Positions 12,355-17,895 of a stretch of 17,895 bases of DNA are shown here, in pieces (within the stretch, counting starts at the first letter, position 1; each line of letters begins with the position of its first letter). Origin of the DNA: an uncultured Acetatifactor sp. (GTDB lineage: Bacteria; Bacillota; Clostridia; Lachnospirales; Lachnospiraceae); NCBI GenBank assembly GCA_910585015.1, contig CAJUCT010000057.1, positions 1 to 17,895 on the forward strand, written 5' to 3'. Both the position numbers and the translations under genes were made by a program. The notes beneath the pieces were generated by a model that saw nothing but the letters and a program-made list of their open reading frames with translations, had not been told where the DNA came from and searched no databases.

Positions 12355-15156
12355 ATGGAAGGAAAAGCGACAAAGAAACCGGGGCTCAGGCGCGTCTGGG
12401 CGGTACTTATGACATTTGTGCTGCTTTTTCTGGCAACAGCGGACTGGATTGCGGGTATGTCGGTAGTGCATGCGGCCCAGGATCTGGTTCTGAAGCTTCA
12501 CTATCACAGAGAGGATGGCAGCTATGACGGCTGGGATGTCTGGCTGTGGGAAATCGGCGGAGACGGAGGCGGTTTTGCCTTTGAGGAGGAGGACGGTGAG
12601 ATGGTGGCCACAAAGGTGGTGACGCCGGGAGTAACCTCCATCGGCTTTATCGTCCGGACAGCCGATTGGACGAAGGACGTGGATAAGGATCAGTTTATTG
12701 ATATCTCCGAGATGGTGTCGGGCACGGTGCATATTTATGTGGAGTCCGGCGTGGAGGGATATACCAAGGAATACGGTGAGGATGCCGTCACCGGGGTGAA
12801 GCTCTCAAAGGCCAGGTATGACCAGGAGAGCGGCGCAGTCACCGTAGAGATGACCGGCGAGGTGGAAGGAGACCTGCGGGAGGTTTTCCGGATCTGGGGC
12901 AGTGAAGGAGATGTGGTCATAGCGGAGGCTGTGGAGGGAGAAAAATGGCAGTATATCCTGACGCCGGACTCCCCTCTGGAACTCACCAGAGAATACAAAA
13001 TCTCTTACGACGGGAATGAGTATAAGGTGACTATGCCTAATATTTATTCCACCGATGCCTTTGAAGAGGAATACACTTATACGGGAGATGACCTGGGCGC
13101 CCAATGGTCCCCGGAAGCTACCCGGTTTCGGGTGTGGGCTCCCACGGCAGATGAAGTGTTTCTGAACCTCTATGCCAGTGGTACGGATGGCACGGACGAC
13201 CTGCTGGAACAGCTGGCCATGACAGCGGATGCCAACGGGACCTGGACGATTGAGAAGGAAGGAGACTTAAACGGTACATATTATACTTATACGGCAGTGA
13301 TTAACGGGGAAGAGAGGGAAGCCTGCGATCCCTATGCCAGGACTACCGGGGTGAACGGAAAGAGAGCCATGGTCATCGACCTTGCCTCCACAAATCCTCA
13401 GGGCTGGGAGACAGATTCGGATCCCAATGGGGGCGGCGCCTACAATGACGCCATTATCTACGAACTGCATGTGCGGGATCTTTCCTCGGACCCCAGCTCA
13501 GGCATTGAGAATGTGGGCAAGTTTCTGGGATTGACGGAGACGGGGAGGCAGACCTCGGGGGGAATGGCCACAGGGCTGGATCACATCAAGGAACTGGGCA
13601 TCACCCATCTGCACCTCCTGCCGGTGTATGATTATGGCTCCGTGGATGAGGCCAATCTGGAGAAAACCCAGTTTAACTGGGGATATGACCCGGTAAACTA
13701 CAATGTGCCGGAAGGCTCCTACTCCACAGATCCCTATAACGGAGAAGTGAGGGTGAGAGAGATGAAGCAGATGGTGAAGACGCTCCACGACAATGGGATC
13801 AGCGTTATCATGGATGTGGTATACAACCATGTGCAGAGCGCCGGAGATTTCTGTTTTAACAGGCTTGTGCCGGGATATTTTTCCCGTATAGATGAAAACG
13901 GCGCTTACTCCAACGGCTCCGGGTGTGGAAACGACACTGCGTCGGAGCGGAGCATGGTGCGGAAGTATATTGTGGACTCGGTTAAATATTGGGCGGATGA
14001 GTACCATATTGACGGATTCCGCTTTGACCTGGTGGGCCTGCTGGACACCCAGACGGTGAACCAGATCGTGGAGGAGGTCCACAGGGATCATCCTAATGTG
14101 ATCTTTTACGGGGAAGGCTGGACCATGGACACGGCGGTGACCAAGGAGGGGATCGTCATGGCCACCCAGGTAAATTCCACGGAGACGCCGGGATTCGCGT
14201 ATTTCAGCGACACCATCCGGGACGCCCTGAAAGGGAGCGTGTTTGACACTTCCCTGGGATATGTCTCCGGGGCCGAGGGCCTGGAGGATACCATACGGCA
14301 GTGCTTTATGGGATTGACTGATTGGTGTACCACCCCGGCCCAGACCGTCAACTATGCGTCCTGTCATGACAATCTGTCCATGATGGACCGGCTCACCAGG
14401 TCCGCCTTAAGTTCCCCCAGGGCGGATAAGATTCGGATGAACAACCTGGCGGCAGCCATCTATCTGACTTCCGAGGGGATTCCCTTCATGCAGGCCGGGG
14501 AAGAAATGCTCCGGACCAAGATGAAGACCGACGGCACTTTCGATGAAAACAGCTATGCGTCGCCGGACTATGTCAACAGTCTGAAATGGGATACGCTGGA
14601 CCAGGAAGAGTACAGGCAGGTCTTTGAATATTACAAGGGCCTTATCGCCTTCCGGAAGGCTCATGGAGCCCTGCGGCTGACCAATGCCCAGGATGTGGAG
14701 CAGAACGTGATACCGGTGGAGGGACTGCCCGCGAACGTGGTGGCATTTCAGGTAAATGGGGGTGTGAACGGGGAGATCTCCGAGGGCTTGTTCCTGATTT
14801 TTAATCCCAACAATCAGGCGGAGGAGATCACTTTGCCCGACGGCGTGTGGAATGTGTACGTAAACGGCGAGCAGGCCGGGACGGAGGTTCTGTCCACCAT
14901 AGTAAACGGGAAGGCATCCGTGGAGCCCATCTCGGCGCTGGTGCTGGTGAAAGGAACCGGCGCCATGGTGCGGGATGAGGAAACCCCGGCTGAAAGCGCA
15001 GACACATCCACAGGCGCGGAGGACGCGGCAGCCTCCGGGGAGAACGTATCCGGCAGCGGCGTACTGATTGCCGCGGTATGTGCGGTGGCCGTTATTGCAG
15101 TGGCAGGCATTGGATTTGCCGTGCTGCAGGCGAAAAAGAAGAGTGGAAAAAAATAA
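12355..15156 (+). CDS. pulA: Membrane-anchored extracellular type I pullulanase
   Basis: This 933-residue secreted debranching enzyme cleaves alpha-1,6 bonds of pullulan, glycogen or starch dextrins. A signal peptide (1-40, hydrophobic 14-28, likely cut after VHA) is followed by a CBM41-like starch-binding domain (43-135), an Ig-like spacer (138-232) and a CBM48-like domain (245-345). The GH13 catalytic barrel (about 365-775) comes next, with FNWGYDP (440-446, the pullulanase signature), nucleophile D558 in DGFRFD, acid/base E587 in YGEGW and D672 in SCHDN. A beta domain and a Glu/Ser/Thr/Ala-rich linker precede a C-terminal membrane helix (903-925) and a Lys-rich tail. There is no LPXTG sortase motif, so anchoring is by the helix. 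The start has AAAAGGAGGG (12336-12345). The gene has its own promoter and terminator. Confidence 0.96.
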   Translation: MEGKATKKPGLRRVWAVLMTFVLLFLATADWIAGMSVVHAAQDLVLKLHYHREDGSYDGWDVWLWEIGGDGGGFAFEEEDGEMVATKVVTPGVTSIGFIVRTADWTKDVDKDQFIDISEMVSGTVHIYVESGVEGYTKEYGEDAVTGVKLSKARYDQESGAVTVEMTGEVEGDLREVFRIWGSEGDVVIAEAVEGEKWQYILTPDSPLELTREYKISYDGNEYKVTMPNIYSTDAFEEEYTYTGDDLGAQWSPEATRFRVWAPTADEVFLNLYASGTDGTDDLLEQLAMTADANGTWTIEKEGDLNGTYYTYTAVINGEEREACDPYARTTGVNGKRAMVIDLASTNPQGWETDSDPNGGGAYNDAIIYELHVRDLSSDPSSGIENVGKFLGLTETGRQTSGGMATGLDHIKELGITHLHLLPVYDYGSVDEANLEKTQFNWGYDPVNYNVPEGSYSTDPYNGEVRVREMKQMVKTLHDNGISVIMDVVYNHVQSAGDFCFNRLVPGYFSRIDENGAYSNGSGCGNDTASERSMVRKYIVDSVKYWADEYHIDGFRFDLVGLLDTQTVNQIVEEVHRDHPNVIFYGEGWTMDTAVTKEGIVMATQVNSTETPGFAYFSDTIRDALKGSVFDTSLGYVSGAEGLEDTIRQCFMGLTDWCTTPAQTVNYASCHDNLSMMDRLTRSALSSPRADKIRMNNLAAAIYLTSEGIPFMQAGEEMLRTKMKTDGTFDENSYASPDYVNSLKWDTLDQEEYRQVFEYYKGLIAFRKAHGALRLTNAQDVEQNVIPVEGLPANVVAFQVNGGVNGEISEGLFLIFNPNNQAEEITLPDGVWNVYVNGEQAGTEVLSTIVNGKASVEPISALVLVKGTGAMVRDEETPAESADTSTGAEDAAASGENVSGSGVLIAAVCAVAVIAVAGIGFAVLQAKKKSGKK

Positions 15157-15172
15157 TGGATAGCTAAGCTGC

Positions 15173-15210
15173 AGCCCCCCTTTCTGACTGGAAAGGGGGG
15201 CTTGTAACTT
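15173..15210 (+). terminator. Intrinsic terminator of pullulanase
   Basis: A perfect 12-bp stem, AGCCCCCCTTTC (15173-15184) with GAAAGGGGGGCT (15191-15202), closes a TGACTG loop. The T tract after it (TTGTAACTT) is weak, but the very GC-rich stem compensates. Confidence 0.85.
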
Positions 15211-15348
15211 ATATAAAGCAAAAAAGAAAGTTTTGTGAAGGTATGGATTTTTATGGAAAGAAGAGTTAAAATATATAAGTACGCGTCTGCAGCCTAAAGG
15301 GCGGATGTAGGAAATATTGGCGGCGCGCGCAGTGAAGGAGATGTGGAG

Positions 15349-15996
15349 ATGATGGATGTACAGGAGATGCTATGCAAGGTAGATCATACCCAGTTAAAAG
15401 CGTTCTGCACTTGGGAGGATATTTGCAAACTGTGTCAGGAGGCGGCGGAGCATCATACGGCCAGCGTGTGTATTCCCCCCTGTTATGTACAGCGGGTACA
15501 TGAGACTTATGGCGGGCAGGTGAAGATCTGTACGGTGATTGGCTTTCCCCTGGGTTATCAGGTGACGGCGGCCAAAGTCTGCGAGGCCAGGGAGGCCATT
15601 GCCCAGGGCTGTGACGAGGTGGACATGGTGATCAATCTCACTGATGTGAAGAACGGCCGTTATGATCTGGTGGAGGAGGAAATCCGGCAGGTGAAGGCCG
15701 CCTGCGGGGAACATATTCTGAAGGTGATTGTGGAGACCTGTTATCTGACCCAGGAGGAAAAGATAGCCATGTGCAGGGCTGTGACCGCGGCGGGGGCGGA
15801 TTATATCAAGACCTCCACCGGCTTTGGCACCGGCGGCGCCACCAAAAAGGACGTACAGCTTTTCCGCGAGCATATCGGTCCCGGCGTGAAGATTAAGGCG
15901 GCTGGAGGCGTATCCACTCTGGAGGATCTGGAGGAGTTTATCCGGCTGGGCTGTGACCGGGTGGGCACTTCCCGCGCCGTGGGACTGATACAATAA
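15349..15996 (+). CDS. deoC: Deoxyribose-phosphate aldolase
   Basis: This 215-residue cytoplasmic class I aldolase splits 2-deoxyribose-5-phosphate into glyceraldehyde-3-phosphate and acetaldehyde in deoxynucleoside catabolism. Family residues are visible: D92 in EVDMVIN, K154 in YIKTSTGF (Schiff-base lysine, equivalent of E. coli K167) and K183 in KIKAAGG (equivalent of K201). K125 lies in LKVIVET. ATG 15349 is chosen because AAGGAG (15335-15340) is 8 bp upstream. A GTG at 15343 would be only 2 bp from that site, and ATG 15352 is also possible. The aminopeptidase begins 19 bp after its stop, so the two are probably co-transcribed. No clear promoter was found in 15203-15334. Other deo genes are not in the window. 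Confidence 0.95.
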   Translation: MMDVQEMLCKVDHTQLKAFCTWEDICKLCQEAAEHHTASVCIPPCYVQRVHETYGGQVKICTVIGFPLGYQVTAAKVCEAREAIAQGCDEVDMVINLTDVKNGRYDLVEEEIRQVKAACGEHILKVIVETCYLTQEEKIAMCRAVTAAGADYIKTSTGFGTGGATKKDVQLFREHIGPGVKIKAAGGVSTLEDLEEFIRLGCDRVGTSRAVGLIQ

Positions 15997-16015
15997 AATT
16001 TGGAGGTATATATTT

Positions 16016-17845
16016 ATGGAAAACATTGTAATCAAAGAGAGACTAAAGGCTCTGCGCCAGAAGCTGCGCCAGGAGGGCATCGACTACTACCTGATCCCCA
16101 CCGCCGACTTCCATAACTCGGAGTATGTGAACGCCTATTTTACCGTCAGGGAGCATTACTGCGGCTTCACCGGATCTAACGGCAGCCTGGTGGTGTGGCA
16201 GGACGGCGCCGCCCTGTGGACCGACGGGCGGTATTTTATCCAGGCGGAGCACGAACTGGAGGGAACCACGGTGGAACTGATGCGGATGCAGCAGGAGGGT
16301 GTGCCCACCATCGAGGAGTTCTTAAAGAAAGAAATGCAGCAGGGGCAGACCCTGGGCTTTGACGGCAGGGTGGTGCCTGCCAGCGAGGGAATGCGCTATG
16401 AGAAAGCGCTGAAGGATAAGGAGATCCGCTTTGCCTATGACCAGGACATCGCGGGCGGCATCTGGGAGGACAGACCTCCTCTGCCCGCAGGGCCGGTGAA
16501 GGTGCTGCCTGAGGAGGTGGCCGGGCGCAGTACGGCCCAGAAGCTGGCGGATGTGCGGGAGAAGCTGGCAAAGGAGAAGGCCGGGAGTTTTCTGCTGAGC
16601 AAGCTGGACGATCTGATGTGGCTGTTTAACATCCGGGGATGCGATGTGGAGTGTAACCCGGTGGCCCTATCCTACGCTTATATCACGGAGAAGGAGGTTC
16701 ACCTGTTCATCCAGGAGAAGGCGCTCAGTGAGGAGGTCAAAGCGGATCTGGCCCAGAAGGAGGTCATCGTGCATCCCTATGAGTCCGTGGTGGACTTTTT
16801 GAAGGCACTGCCGGAGGGCGGCACGGTGCTGGTGGACCGCAGGCAGGTCAGCTATGCCCTGTACAAGGCTGTGGGCGAGAAGCAGCAGCTTGTGGAGGCA
16901 TCCAACCCCACGGAACTGCTGAAAGCTGTCAAAAATCCCGTAGAACTGGCCAATATGGAGAAGATTTTCTTAAAGGACAGCGTGGCCCTGACCAAGTTTA
17001 TCTACTGGGTCAAAACCAACATCGGCAAGACGGAGATCACTGAGATCACCGCTGCGGATCATCTGGAACGGCTGCGCCGGGCGATCCCGGAGTTTCTGGA
17101 TCTGTCCTTTCCCACCATTTCCGCCTATGGTCCCAACGCGGCCATGATGCACTATGCGCCCACTGCGGAGAACCATGCCGTGTGCAAGCCCGAGGGGATG
17201 CTGCTGGTGGACAGCGGCGGACAGTACCTGGGCGGCACCACGGACGTGACCCGCACCATCGTGCTGGGACCGGTTACCGAGGAGCAGAAGATGCACTATA
17301 CTCTGGTGGCCGGGGCCATGCTGCAGCTCACCGCCGCCAGATGGCTCTACGGCTGCACGGGCAGGAATCTGGACATTCTGGCCAGACAGCGGCTGTGGAA
17401 CATCGGCCTGGATTACCAGTGCGGCACCGGCCACGGCGTGGGCTATATCCTGAACGTGCATGAGGGCCCTCAGAACCTACGCTGGAAATTCGTGGGCGGT
17501 CTGGCGGAGGTGCCCTTCGAGGAGGGAATGGACATCACCAACGAGCCCGGGGTCTACATCCAGGACAGCCACGGCATCCGTATTGAAAACGTGATGGTGG
17601 CGAAAAACGATGTGAAGAACGAGTACGGACAGTTCATGCACTTTGAGACTCTGACCTGGGTGCCTGTTGATATGGATGCCATCGACGAGAAATACCTGAC
17701 CGAGGAGCAGCGCATACTTCTGTATGACTATCAGAAGCAGGTATATGACAAGGTATCTCCCTACCTGACAGAAGAAGAGGCCCAGTGGCTGCGCCGGGAG
17801 ACCAGGGTGGACAGCACAATTCTTCTGAAAAACCAGAAAGTGTAA
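16016..17845 (+). CDS. Xaa-Pro aminopeptidase, M24B family, long three-domain type
   Basis: This cytoplasmic metallopeptidase removes N-terminal residues preceding proline. At 609 residues it is the long form (like human XPNPEP1), with two creatinase-like N-terminal domains (about 8-145 and 170-320) and a pita-bread catalytic domain (about 325-545) followed by an M24_C tail. The five metal ligands are present with the expected spacing: D399 in LVDSGG, D410 in TTDVTRT, H473 in GTGHGVGY, E510 in TNEPGVY and E524 in GIRIENV. The usual metal is Mn, a family-level statement. GGAGG (16002-16006) lies 9 bp before the ATG. It follows deoC by 19 bp, and no terminator is visible after it before the window ends. 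Confidence 0.96.
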   Translation: MENIVIKERLKALRQKLRQEGIDYYLIPTADFHNSEYVNAYFTVREHYCGFTGSNGSLVVWQDGAALWTDGRYFIQAEHELEGTTVELMRMQQEGVPTIEEFLKKEMQQGQTLGFDGRVVPASEGMRYEKALKDKEIRFAYDQDIAGGIWEDRPPLPAGPVKVLPEEVAGRSTAQKLADVREKLAKEKAGSFLLSKLDDLMWLFNIRGCDVECNPVALSYAYITEKEVHLFIQEKALSEEVKADLAQKEVIVHPYESVVDFLKALPEGGTVLVDRRQVSYALYKAVGEKQQLVEASNPTELLKAVKNPVELANMEKIFLKDSVALTKFIYWVKTNIGKTEITEITAADHLERLRRAIPEFLDLSFPTISAYGPNAAMMHYAPTAENHAVCKPEGMLLVDSGGQYLGGTTDVTRTIVLGPVTEEQKMHYTLVAGAMLQLTAARWLYGCTGRNLDILARQRLWNIGLDYQCGTGHGVGYILNVHEGPQNLRWKFVGGLAEVPFEEGMDITNEPGVYIQDSHGIRIENVMVAKNDVKNEYGQFMHFETLTWVPVDMDAIDEKYLTEEQRILLYDYQKQVYDKVSPYLTEEEAQWLRRETRVDSTILLKNQKV

Positions 17846-17895
17846 CAGTTCAGACACCCCCTAAAAAACAGCTCGCTTGTTCATTGAAATTCTGT

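Overview
The window looks like chromosomal DNA from a gut-type Firmicute, most likely a Lachnospiraceae (Clostridium cluster XIVa) relative. This rests on near-consensus Shine-Dalgarno sites (AAGGAGG type), TATAAT-type promoters, intrinsic terminators after most transcription units, a Clostridium-like hexameric glutamate dehydrogenase, a cytoplasmic GHKL kinase beside a LytTR regulator, and a membrane-anchored type I pullulanase. The placement is an inference from family resemblance; no search was run.

Left part (1-3680). A tRNA-Arg(CCG), cut by the window edge, is followed by a terminator. Next come a membrane-anchored protein with two C-terminal SH3b domains (180-1397), a terminator, a small helical protein of unknown function (1640-2071), and gdhA with its own clear promoter and terminator (2206-3674).

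Middle part (3681-10270). A 650 bp stretch without a convincing gene holds one strong promoter whose -10 box sits inside a GGGGG/CCCCC dyad. It leads into a LytTR response regulator and a histidine kinase that has no sensor or membrane part. A 12-bp terminator hairpin abuts a new extended -10 promoter, followed by two perfect 105-bp tandem repeats plus a partial third. Two fused permease-ATPase ABC half-transporters follow, probably a heterodimeric exporter. Order and spacing suggest that the two-component system controls the exporter. The repeat-bearing leader between them is the most unusual item in the window.

Right part (10280-17895). Citrate synthase lies on the minus strand, sharing a bidirectional terminator with the ABC pair. 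Its upstream region of about 320 bp is a near-continuous series of possible stem-loops with mutually exclusive pairings just before the ribosome binding site. Divergent from it is an extracellular type I pullulanase (signal peptide, CBM41, CBM48, GH13, C-terminal membrane anchor) with TTTCG-centred operator-like sites upstream. deoC and a 609-residue Xaa-Pro aminopeptidase follow as a probable two-gene operon.

Most coding content is ordinary metabolism. The candidates for something new are RNA or regulatory structures: the 105-bp repeats with micro-ORFs (5958-6197), the structured leader of citrate synthase (11646-11963), and the promoter and leader of the two-component system (3871-4322).
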